Shown here one piece after another: positions 6,613 to 13,517 of a stretch of DNA of 26,444 nt (positions within the stretch are counted from its first letter, which is position 1; every line of letters begins with the position of its first letter). The translations under genes were made by a program, and so were the position numbers. The DNA is taken from NCBI GenBank assembly GCA_937875395.1, contig CALNCU010000225.1:1-26444 (forward strand), written 5' to 3'. The notes beneath the pieces are model-generated. The model did no database searches. It had not been told where the DNA came from and worked only from the letters and a program-made list of their open reading frames with translations. This stretch comes from an uncultured Armatimonadota bacterium (GTDB taxonomy: Bacteria; Armatimonadota; UBA5829; DTJY01).

Positions 6613-7695
6613 ATGATATGCGATGAAGCAAGAGACCTCTTTTCAGAGTATCTGCGGGGAGAGCTGGATTACGGCTTACAATCCGGCATTAAAGACCACC
6701 TTGACGCATGCAAGCAGTGCAGAGCCGACATTGCTCTGTTGGAGCAGACCTGGACTATGCTTGACGAGATGCCAATGGTGGACCCTCCGGCAGACCTTAG
6801 GCATAATGTGGTAGTGCAGGCTGCCCGCATTAAATTCCAGCAGGAAAACCTATTAAAGCCCAAGAGTGCGTTGCTATCCGTTATAGACCTTATTATACCG
6901 GATAAACAGCGCTGGGGTATGGCGGCTATTGCAGCAACTATTATTTTTGCACTCTTCCTTAAACTACCTCAAACAGCCATAGAACATTTTGCCGGAGGAA
7001 TAAAACCGGCCATCCAATCATCAGAGAGAGTCGCCCCCATAGATAAGAACATTGCCAGTAACACCGCAAAAGACCGGAAATCTGCATGGCTAGGGCGCAG
7101 GCTAGCCAGAAACACGCTATGGGTAAGCGTTGACCGCAGACTGGGCGGCAATGACAAGATGCTTTGCAGCGTTACTCTTACGGTTAACCCGGAGGCCTTC
7201 CTTCCAAACGTAGGTACGCGCCGCATGGGCGTAAAAATGCATCTTCTGCAAAACAGCGGAGCAAAAAACAGGCGGCTGCTGACAGATGATCCCATATGGC
7301 AGGGCGCCGTTGCAGAGGGAACCCCCCTTATGGTGCCTGTAATACTTGATCGTACCGGCGGGCCGATAGACCTGCTTGTAACCTGGAACTATGGCTCCAG
7401 AGAGTACTCCCAGGTGGTCTTTATACCATCTACAGAGGCCGCCGTACCGGATAGTTCCGCCAATGCAGATATGGGCGATTGCAAAAACATGTACTCGTTT
7501 ATGGAGGCTGTTGCAAGCCAGTACGGGGTTCCGGTTGTAGCCGGTTTGCCCGTTTGTAGAAGATCCCTCTCTGCAAAGCCGCACGGAGACAACCTTAAAG
7601 AGATATTGGGATCGGCCCTTAATCCGGCCGGACTGGACTGGCTTCTATCCGACGGCGTTATATATATAGATAAGGCGCTTGCGGCACAGGAATAA
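6613..7695 (+). CDS. Zinc-finger anti-sigma factor with transmembrane segment and secretin/STN-like C-terminal domain
   Basis: The 360-residue protein begins with a zinc-binding anti-sigma domain: Cys3, His29, Cys33, Cys36 (the H-x3-C-x2-C pattern). A single hydrophobic helix follows at about 101-117 (WGMAAIAATIIFALFLKL), so the N-terminal finger should face the cytoplasm and the ~240-residue remainder the outside. Residues ~295-355 (FMEAVASQYGVPVVAG ... LKEILGSALNPAGLDWLLSDGVIYI) look like the short beta-alpha-beta fold of secretin N-domains and TonB STN domains; this is my reading of the pattern, not a search result. The region between (118-290) resembles nothing I know. The ATG at 6613 has only a weak SD (CGGA). 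It follows the ECF sigma gene after 147 bp, long enough for a promoter or processing site. Confidence 0.82.
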   Translation: MICDEARDLFSEYLRGELDYGLQSGIKDHLDACKQCRADIALLEQTWTMLDEMPMVDPPADLRHNVVVQAARIKFQQENLLKPKSALLSVIDLIIPDKQRWGMAAIAATIIFALFLKLPQTAIEHFAGGIKPAIQSSERVAPIDKNIASNTAKDRKSAWLGRRLARNTLWVSVDRRLGGNDKMLCSVTLTVNPEAFLPNVGTRRMGVKMHLLQNSGAKNRRLLTDDPIWQGAVAEGTPLMVPVILDRTGGPIDLLVTWNYGSREYSQVVFIPSTEAAVPDSSANADMGDCKNMYSFMEAVASQYGVPVVAGLPVCRRSLSAKPHGDNLKEILGSALNPAGLDWLLSDGVIYIDKALAAQE

Positions 7696-7723
7696 GACCG
7701 GATGCATAAGTTGATGCTTTCTG

Positions 7724-7756
7724 GGGCAGGATGAACAAGTCCTGTCCTAATTTTTT
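7724..7756 (+). terminator. Terminator of the sigma/anti-sigma unit
   Basis: GGGCAGGA (7724-7731) pairs with TCCTGTCC (7740-7747), eight pairs with one G-U, and an 8-nt loop. TAATTTTTT follows. It starts 28 bp after the anti-sigma stop. Confidence 0.72.
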
Positions 7757-7780
7757 GCCTCCGCCGGCATTAAAAAGCCC

Positions 7781-7810
7781 TTGCATAAAACAGGCGAAAA
7801 ACAGTAGAAT
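7781..7810 (+). promoter_or_regulatory. Sigma-70-like promoter immediately before dinG
   Basis: TTGCAT (7781-7786), an 18-bp spacer and TAGAAT (7805-7810). The -10 touches the ATG at 7811, so transcripts from it would begin near 7817 and could not use that ATG. Confidence 0.5.
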
Positions 7811-9769
7811 ATGAAGACGGAACGTCTGTTCGAGCAGGTGATTATGGATATAGAGAATATACTGGGGCCCGGCGGCCTGGTAGCAGAGCACATGGAGGGG
7901 TACGAATACAGGCGGGAACAGGTGGAGGCGGCTCTAGCCGTACAGGAGGCACTTCAGTACAGCTCTCACTGCCTGGTTGAAGCGGGTACCGGCGTGGGGA
8001 AGAGCATGGCCTACCTTATTCCGGCTATAAACCATGCGCTTCAGGGCCGCAGAGTTGTAGTTTCCACATTTACGCTCTACCTTCAGTCACAATTAATCAA
8101 CAAAGACATCCCATTCCTTCAAAGCATTCTGCCAGGACGTAAGCTTAAGGTTGCGCTGGTGAAGGGGAGGGGGAACTACCTCTGCCTATCCAATTTTGAT
8201 GCAGAACTGGGACAGCTTCTACTTCTGCAGGACCCTAACACCGTGCGCTTGCAACAGTGGGCGCTTAAAACAGAGACGGGCGATGTAGCAGAGATAGACT
8301 TCTCTCCCACGGGATGGGGCGATATCTGCTCTGATCTTGATACCTGCCACCGGAACGGGTGTGCATGGTATAACAAATGTTTCTACTATAAAATGCGCAA
8401 GGCCGCCGCAGAGGCGGATATAATAGTCACCAATCACTCCCTCTTTCTAAGCGATTTAGCCATCCGCACTACAGACCCCAACGCGGGGATACTCCCGGAT
8501 TACGATGCAGTTATCTTTGATGAGGCACACCATCTTGAGGATGTGGCGACAAAGGCGTTTGGCGTTGAGTGCGGCAAGTGGCGCGTGCCTTCGCTTGTAA
8601 ACAAGTTGCGGCGCCTTAAAGGGGCGGGGATAAACCCGGAGAGGCTTGCCGCTCTTGAAGATTTGAACTCAGAACTCTTTCTTGCATTTGAGGGAGCCAG
8701 GAAGCCGGAGTTCTTCTTCCGGGATATATACTCTACGGAGGGGCAGGAGCGGGTAGAGGGTACTGCAACCATGCTCTCCTCAACTCTTGCCGGTGTCTAC
8801 CGGGAACTGGGGGAGCTTGAGACGGACGGCCAGCCGGAACTAAAAGAGCGGATAGACGGCCTGAAGCGGATATCCGGGCGGATTAACGAAGACCTTTCAC
8901 TCCTGTTTTTTGGGCCTACGGAGGGTTACTTTAAGTGGGGGGAGCGGAGCGCCAACGCAAAATACACAAACTGTACCCTGCGCTATTCGCCGCTCTCTGT
9001 TGCAGATATACTTAGGGACGTGCTCTGGAGCGGAGTAAATTCTGCAGTGCTCACCTCTGCCACGCTCTCTAACTCAGGCACGTTCAATTACATAAAAAGC
9101 CGCCTTGGCATGCCGGAGAGTGTGGAATCCATACAGGATTCTCCCTTTGATTTTAAGAAGCAATGCCTGCTTTATATTCCCCGCCACCTGCCCCTCCCTT
9201 CTGAGCAGGCCGTGTATGCAGATATGGTTGCCAAAGAGATAGAAGGGATTGTGCGGGCTTCCGGCGGCCGGGCGTTTCTGCTCTTCACATCTTACCGAAT
9301 GATGAATGCCGTTTACGAACGCCTCTCCCTCCGCCTGCCCTATGTTATGATGAAGCAGGGGGATATGCCAAATGAGACGCTTGTGGCGGAGTTTTTGCGG
9401 CAGGGGAATGCATGCCTCTTTGGCGTCCACAGCTTCTGGGAGGGCGTAGATATAAGAGGGGAGGCGCTCTCCTGCGTGGTTATAGATAAATTGCCCTTTG
9501 CATCGCCTGACAACCCTGTCACCAAGGCGCGTACAGATGCCATAATTGCAGAGGATGGGGACTGGTTTAACGGCTACTCAATTCCGCAGGCCCAGATGAA
9601 GCTGAAGCAGGGTTTTGGGCGGCTTATACGCACAAAGAGAGACCGCGGCGTAGTGGCGGTGCTGGATTCCAGGCTGGTAAAAAAATCCTACGGGCGGGAG
9701 TTCTTACGCTTTCTGCCGCAATGCCCCGTAACCTTTAAGCTGGAAGATGTAAAGGCCTTCTTCGCCTAG
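7811..9769 (+). CDS. dinG: ATP-dependent DNA helicase, DinG/XPD family (Fe-S)
   Basis: A 652-residue superfamily 2 helicase. Walker A is EAGTGVGKS at residues 57-65 and the Walker B/DEAH box is VIFDEAHH at 234-241. Cysteines at 125, 179, 184 and 190 have the spacing known for the DinG [4Fe-4S] cluster (C-x4-C-x5-C after an upstream KGRGNYLC), so the cluster is probably present. The C-terminal motifs include LTSATLS, LLFTSYRMM, GVHSFWEGVDIRGE and the QGFGRLIR arginine-finger motif. It unwinds 5'-3' DNA, R-loop or D-loop structures in repair. There is no epsilon-type exonuclease domain at the N-terminus. No SD precedes 7811; ATG 7844 has AGGTG 3 nt and CGAG ~9 nt upstream and lies after the predicted transcription start, so the real protein may be 11 residues shorter. 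Confidence 0.9.
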   Translation: MKTERLFEQVIMDIENILGPGGLVAEHMEGYEYRREQVEAALAVQEALQYSSHCLVEAGTGVGKSMAYLIPAINHALQGRRVVVSTFTLYLQSQLINKDIPFLQSILPGRKLKVALVKGRGNYLCLSNFDAELGQLLLLQDPNTVRLQQWALKTETGDVAEIDFSPTGWGDICSDLDTCHRNGCAWYNKCFYYKMRKAAAEADIIVTNHSLFLSDLAIRTTDPNAGILPDYDAVIFDEAHHLEDVATKAFGVECGKWRVPSLVNKLRRLKGAGINPERLAALEDLNSELFLAFEGARKPEFFFRDIYSTEGQERVEGTATMLSSTLAGVYRELGELETDGQPELKERIDGLKRISGRINEDLSLLFFGPTEGYFKWGERSANAKYTNCTLRYSPLSVADILRDVLWSGVNSAVLTSATLSNSGTFNYIKSRLGMPESVESIQDSPFDFKKQCLLYIPRHLPLPSEQAVYADMVAKEIEGIVRASGGRAFLLFTSYRMMNAVYERLSLRLPYVMMKQGDMPNETLVAEFLRQGNACLFGVHSFWEGVDIRGEALSCVVIDKLPFASPDNPVTKARTDAIIAEDGDWFNGYSIPQAQMKLKQGFGRLIRTKRDRGVVAVLDSRLVKKSYGREFLRFLPQCPVTFKLEDVKAFFA

Positions 9770-9795
9770 TGGCGTGTAAACTTAATTATGCCTGC

Positions 9796-9921
9796 GATAC
9801 TCCGGTCACAGAGCCGGAGGCACCCCCGGGAAGATACTTCGGTCGCAGAGCGAAGCGCCGCTGCCAAAGCTTGGTGGTGATGCTTCGGTCGCAGAGTGCC
9901 TTGGCACGCCGCTGCCGAAGC
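9796..9921. repeat. Cluster of three imperfect hairpin repeats between convergent genes
   Basis: A core GATnCTyCGGTCrCAGAG occurs at 9796, 9833 and 9879. Copy 1 closes as CTCCGG/CCGGAG (9800-9805, 9814-9819), copy 2 as CTTCG/CGAAG (9837-9841, 9851-9855), and copy 3 as GCTTCGG/CCGAAGC (9882-9888, 9915-9921) with an inner GTGCC/GGCAC hairpin. Copies 2 and 3 also share a 15-base tail CGCCGCTGCCnAAGC (9856-9870, 9907-9921), identical at 14 of 15 positions. Stem bases change together between copies 1 and 2. This is a REP/BIME-like element in the 184-bp gap between dinG and typA. It lacks a U-tract, so a normal terminator is not evident. Confidence 0.75.
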
Positions 9922-9953
9922 CTTGTAACTTGCAAATCCAAGCTTGCAGAACA

Positions 9954-11825
9954 CTAGCTCTGCCGCGCGCTTCTTTGCGCCAGGTTCCTCTCCACATCGT
10001 TTAGTATGGCTTTTCTAAAACGGAGCGCATCCGGCGTAATCTCCAGCAGTTCATCATCACTAAGCCAGGAGAGCGCCTGCTCAAGCGTAAAGATTTTGGG
10101 CGGAACAATAAGCACGGTGGCATCTTCCGTGGAAGACCTCATGTTGGTCTGCTTTTTGGCCTTTACTATGTTTACCACCATGTCGCCCCCGCGGGAGTTT
10201 TCCCCCACAACCTGACCTTCGTACACTTCATCGCCGGGTTGAATAAAGAAGGCTGCCCGTTCCTGAAGCTGCGCAATGGCGTATGCAGTTGCGCGCCCAG
10301 TCTCTTTTGCTATAAGACTTCCGCGCGTACGGGTTACTATATCTCCGCAGTAGGGCCCGTAATTTTTGAAGGTGTGAGACATAATCCCCAGCCCCTTTGT
10401 CCACGTAAGAAAATCCGTACGGAAGCCTATAAGCCCGCGGGTGGGTATGTCAAAGATAAGCCTGTTGTTGCCTGCCTCATCCTTGCTCATGGAGGTTATC
10501 TCTCCCTTTCTCCGGGCTACTTCCTCCATTATTGTGCCAAGGGATTCATCGCTTACTTCTATATGCAGCTCTTCTATAGGTTCTGAGAGCACATGGTCAA
10601 TGGTCTTTGTTATGGCCTTTGGTTTGCTTACCGCAACCTCAAAGCCTTCTCTGCGCATGGTCTCAAGAAGAATGGCAAGTTGAAGCTCGCCCCTGCCGGA
10701 GATGTTTAGCGCATCCGGCCTGTTTGTAGGCTCAACCCTAAGGCTTACGTTTACAATGGCCTCACGCATAAGCCGGTTTGATATATTGCGCATTGTAAGC
10801 CACTTGCCGCTCCTCCCGGCCCAGGGACTGTTGTTTACTATAAAGTCCATAGAGACGGTAGGCTCGTCTACCTTTATGGGGGTAAGGGCTTCCGGCCTCT
10901 CTGCATTTGCAATTGTCTCGCCTATAAAGACTTCCGGGTACCCTGTAAGAAGGACAATCTCGCCGGCGGATGCCTGGTCTGCATCTACTCTTTTCAGTCC
11001 CTCATGCGTGAAGATGCGGGTGACGGAAAACGTCTCCTGCGAGCCGTCCAGCTTTATTATGGCAACCGTCTCTCCCTTGTGCACCGTGCCTCTTGAAATT
11101 TTGCCGCCGAACATTCTGCCAAGGTGGTCGTCATAGTCCAGGTTGGTTATTTGAAGCTGGAAGGGCATATCCATCTCTACAGCGGGAGGGGGGACGTGCT
11201 TTAGTATGGCCTTGAACAGCGGGTCTATATCTTTTGGAGTATCGGCAGGGTCTATAACCGCATAGCCCTCTGCTGCAGATGCAAAAAGATAGGGGAAATC
11301 TATCTGGGTTTCATCGCAGCCCAGTTCTATGAACAGGTCCAGTATTTCATCTATTACCTGCCAGGGCCTGCCACCCGGGCGGTCTATCTTGTTTACAACT
11401 ACTATGGGTTTCAGCTTTTGGGATAGGGCTTTTCTAAGCACAAACCGGGTCTGCGGCATGCAGCCTTCGCAAGCATCTACAAGGAGCAGCACACCATCTA
11501 CGGAACGGAGGATTCGTTCCACCTCTCCGCTGAAATCGGAGTGGCCGGGGGTATCTACAATATTTATCTTCACGCCGTTGTAGTGTACGGATGTGACCTT
11601 GGATAGAATTGTAATACCTTTTTCCCTCTCAAGATCGTTTGAATCCATAACGCGTTCGGCTACTACCTGGTTGCTCCTGAACGTACCGCTCTGCCTCAGG
11701 AATGCGTCCACAAGGGTGGTCTTTCCATGGTCTACGTGTGCAATGATGGCCAGGTTTCTAATATCCTCCCGCACCTCTGCGCCGCTGTTAAATCTTTTGG
11801 TATCCTGTATTTCAATTATACTCAT
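9954..11825 (-). CDS. typA: Translational GTPase TypA/BipA
   Basis: A 623-residue ribosome-binding GTPase related to EF-G and LepA, acting in ribosome assembly and stress or cold adaptation. The G1 motif AHVDHGKT is at residues 29-36; G3 is DTPGHSDF and G4 is NKIDRPGG. The downstream domains carry the typical LRVEPTNRPDALNISGRGELQLAILLE block and a C-terminal domain ending in RFRKAILNDVERNLAQR. The frame is open to an ATG at 11927, but GGAG stands 8 nt before ATG 11825, and the protein from there (MSIIEIQDTKRFNS) has family-like length, so 11825 is the likely start. It is convergent with dinG and divergent from the aminotransferase gene, and appears to be a single-gene unit. Confidence 0.95.
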   Translation of the reverse strand: MSIIEIQDTKRFNSGAEVREDIRNLAIIAHVDHGKTTLVDAFLRQSGTFRSNQVVAERVMDSNDLEREKGITILSKVTSVHYNGVKINIVDTPGHSDFSGEVERILRSVDGVLLLVDACEGCMPQTRFVLRKALSQKLKPIVVVNKIDRPGGRPWQVIDEILDLFIELGCDETQIDFPYLFASAAEGYAVIDPADTPKDIDPLFKAILKHVPPPAVEMDMPFQLQITNLDYDDHLGRMFGGKISRGTVHKGETVAIIKLDGSQETFSVTRIFTHEGLKRVDADQASAGEIVLLTGYPEVFIGETIANAERPEALTPIKVDEPTVSMDFIVNNSPWAGRSGKWLTMRNISNRLMREAIVNVSLRVEPTNRPDALNISGRGELQLAILLETMRREGFEVAVSKPKAITKTIDHVLSEPIEELHIEVSDESLGTIMEEVARRKGEITSMSKDEAGNNRLIFDIPTRGLIGFRTDFLTWTKGLGIMSHTFKNYGPYCGDIVTRTRGSLIAKETGRATAYAIAQLQERAAFFIQPGDEVYEGQVVGENSRGGDMVVNIVKAKKQTNMRSSTEDATVLIVPPKIFTLEQALSWLSDDELLEITPDALRFRKAILNDVERNLAQRSARQS

Positions 11826-11917
11826 AACAAATGCTCCATCACGCACAAAAAAAGCCGAAGCTCGCATCTTAGGAACCCCGGCCGCCCAACGTCCCAATAT
11901 ACATACTATGTGTAAAT

Positions 11918-11946
11918 ACTTTAGCAAATTTTAGCAGAGAGGTCAA
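11918..11946 (-). promoter_or_regulatory. Sigma-70-like promoter of typA
   Basis: On the minus strand: TTGACC (11941-11946), a 17-bp spacer and TAAAGT (11918-11923). It predicts a ~85-nt leader. It lies back to back with the promoter at 11966-11994. Confidence 0.55.
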
Positions 11947-11965
11947 TAAGTTCCGGCATAATTTC

Positions 11966-11994
11966 TTGACATAGGATGCCGGTATTGGTAGCAT
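11966..11994 (+). promoter_or_regulatory. Sigma-70-like promoter of the aminotransferase gene
   Basis: Consensus TTGACA (11966-11971), a 17-bp spacer and TAGCAT (11989-11994, four of six). The predicted leader is ~30 nt, with AGGGGGC ahead of the ATG at 12031. Confidence 0.65.
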
Positions 11995-12030
11995 AAGTAA
12001 ACTTTTGCATATAAATAACAGGGGGCGCGG

Positions 12031-13311
12031 ATGGAAGAGACAACATGCTCCGTGAACGCAGAGACAGTCACGGAAGAGACTATAGATAAATATGCAGATT
12101 ATATAAATCCGTCGTTGGCAAACATTATGCGTTTTGCCGGATTTGCTGAAGTAGAATGCTGCGCAGAAGGGGTTACCGTAACGGATTATTCCGGAAACAA
12201 GTACCTGGACTGCCTTGGCGGATACGGCGTCTTCAGCCTGGGGCACAGGCACCCGGAAGTCCTGGCGGCGGTGAAAGATCAGCTGGACAGAATACCGCTT
12301 TCATCCAAGCTCTTCTTCAACAAACCATCTGCAGACCTGGCAGAGACAATAGCCCGCATCACTCCCGGCCGCCTGCAATTCAGCTTCTTCTGCAACAGCG
12401 GGGCAGAGGCCGTGGAAGGCGCTCTTAAGGCGGCAAGAATGTATACCGGGCGAACAGAGATAATCTCTACAGTGGGCGGGTTCCATGGCAAGAGCATGGG
12501 CGCCCTCAGTGCCACCGGGCGGGATGTCTATAAAAGTCCGTTCCAGCCTCTGGTGCCGGGATTTATCCACGTGCCGTATAATGATGCCTCTGCCGTAGAG
12601 AAGGTTATATCTAAAAATACAGCCGCAGTTATAGTAGAACCCGTGCAGGGGGAGGGCGGCATCCGCGTTCCCTCCACGGACTACCTGCCCAGGCTTCGGG
12701 AACTCTGCACAAAGCACGGCGCACTCTTAATAATGGACGAGGTACAGACCGGGCTTGGCCGCACGGGCAAGATGTTTGCGTGCCAGCACTGGGGAGTTGA
12801 GCCGGATATAATCACCATGGCGAAGGCTCTGGGCGGCGGAGTTATGCCCATAGGCGCCTTTGTGGGCACCCCGGAGGTCTGGGATGCCGTCTTCCGCGAC
12901 AACCCGCTTATGCACACATCAACCTTTGGCGGAAACGAGCTATCCTGCCGCGCCGCCCTTGCCGCCATAGAAGTAACAGAGCGGGAGCACCTCCCGGAAC
13001 GGGCGGCAGAACTTGGCAAAAAGTTCATTGCCGGGCTGGATGAAGTAAGAACAAAGCATCCCAAGGCGCTCCATGAGGTGCGTGGTCTTGGGCTTATGAT
13101 AGGCGTTGAGTTTACGCATGAAGATATAGGCGAACTGGTGATAGCCGGGCTCTCAAGGAGAGGCGTCATCGCCGCCTACACGCTTAACAATCCCAAGGTT
13201 ATCCGTTTTGAGCCGCCGCTCATTATTACGGAGGATCAGATCGGCTGGGTTGTATCGGCCTTTGATGAATCCGTGGCAGAGGCGCTTATCATGCTTGAAG
13301 GCATAGTATAG
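12031..13311 (+). CDS. Class III PLP aminotransferase, putrescine aminotransferase (PatA/YgjG)-like
   Basis: The 426-residue enzyme has the class III signatures: YLDCLGGYGVFSLGHRHP, FCNSGAEAVE (120-129), IVEPVQGEGG, IMDEVQTGLGRTG with Asp236, and ITMAKALGGG with PLP lysine 265. Several blocks, including DCLGGYG, FHGKSMGALSAT, RTGKMFACQHWGVEPDI, HTSTFGGN and the C-terminal TLNNPKVIRFEPPL, are very close to what I recall of E. coli putrescine aminotransferase, more so than of ArgD or GabT. The likely reaction is putrescine plus 2-oxoglutarate to 4-aminobutanal plus glutamate. Ornithine-type substrates remain possible. It has its own consensus promoter and stands apart from any polyamine or arginine gene. 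The ATG at 12031 has AGGGGGC about 6 nt upstream. Confidence 0.82.
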   Translation: MEETTCSVNAETVTEETIDKYADYINPSLANIMRFAGFAEVECCAEGVTVTDYSGNKYLDCLGGYGVFSLGHRHPEVLAAVKDQLDRIPLSSKLFFNKPSADLAETIARITPGRLQFSFFCNSGAEAVEGALKAARMYTGRTEIISTVGGFHGKSMGALSATGRDVYKSPFQPLVPGFIHVPYNDASAVEKVISKNTAAVIVEPVQGEGGIRVPSTDYLPRLRELCTKHGALLIMDEVQTGLGRTGKMFACQHWGVEPDIITMAKALGGGVMPIGAFVGTPEVWDAVFRDNPLMHTSTFGGNELSCRAALAAIEVTEREHLPERAAELGKKFIAGLDEVRTKHPKALHEVRGLGLMIGVEFTHEDIGELVIAGLSRRGVIAAYTLNNPKVIRFEPPLIITEDQIGWVVSAFDESVAEALIMLEGIV

Positions 13312-13351
13312 ATAAAGTTGTGCCAAATATGGGTGCTGGCCTAAGTGGCCC

Positions 13352-13381
13352 TTGACTTTTTAAGCTCAGCTCATCTATAAT
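13352..13381 (+). promoter_or_regulatory. Sigma-70 promoter of guaB
   Basis: TTGACT (13352-13357), an 18-bp spacer and consensus TATAAT (13376-13381). Transcription should start near 13388, giving a leader of ~130 nt before the guaB ATG. Confidence 0.78.
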
Positions 13382-13420
13382 ACTCTTCAACAGAAATATA
13401 CTACGCGCCAGCTTTTTTCT

Positions 13421-13474
13421 AGCGCAGGCTTACCGGAATGCCCGTGCGGGCGGCACCGGCGGAAAGCCTGCGTT
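13421..13474 (+). promoter_or_regulatory. Strong multi-stem hairpin in the guaB leader
   Basis: CGCAGGCTT (13423-13431) pairs perfectly with AAGCCTGCG (13464-13472), extendable by a G-U and an A-U pair to 13421/13474. Inside, ACCGG/CCGG forms a second helix and GCCCG/CGGGC (13440-13444, 13447-13451) a tight inner hairpin. It is not followed by a U-tract and lies 43 nt before the guaB start. It does not show the purine riboswitch core. Its function is unknown; candidates are ligand sensing, protein binding or mRNA stabilisation. Confidence 0.6.
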
Positions 13475-13517
13475 AGTTACATATGGTATGTTATTAGGTG
13501 CTGAAAGGATAAAAGAA

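Noticed and set aside
9796..9921. CRISPR array
   Set aside because: Repeats are imperfect, unevenly spaced (37 and 46 bp), have hairpin stems that vary between copies, and there are no cas genes.
13339..13361. Terminator between the aminotransferase gene and guaB (GGCC/GGCC before a T-run)
   Set aside because: The stem is only four pairs, and the T-run overlaps the spacer of the guaB promoter; not convincing.
13421..13474. Purine (guanine) riboswitch before guaB
   Set aside because: The conserved purine-riboswitch junction and loop sequences are absent, and the element is a single long nested hairpin rather than a three-way junction.
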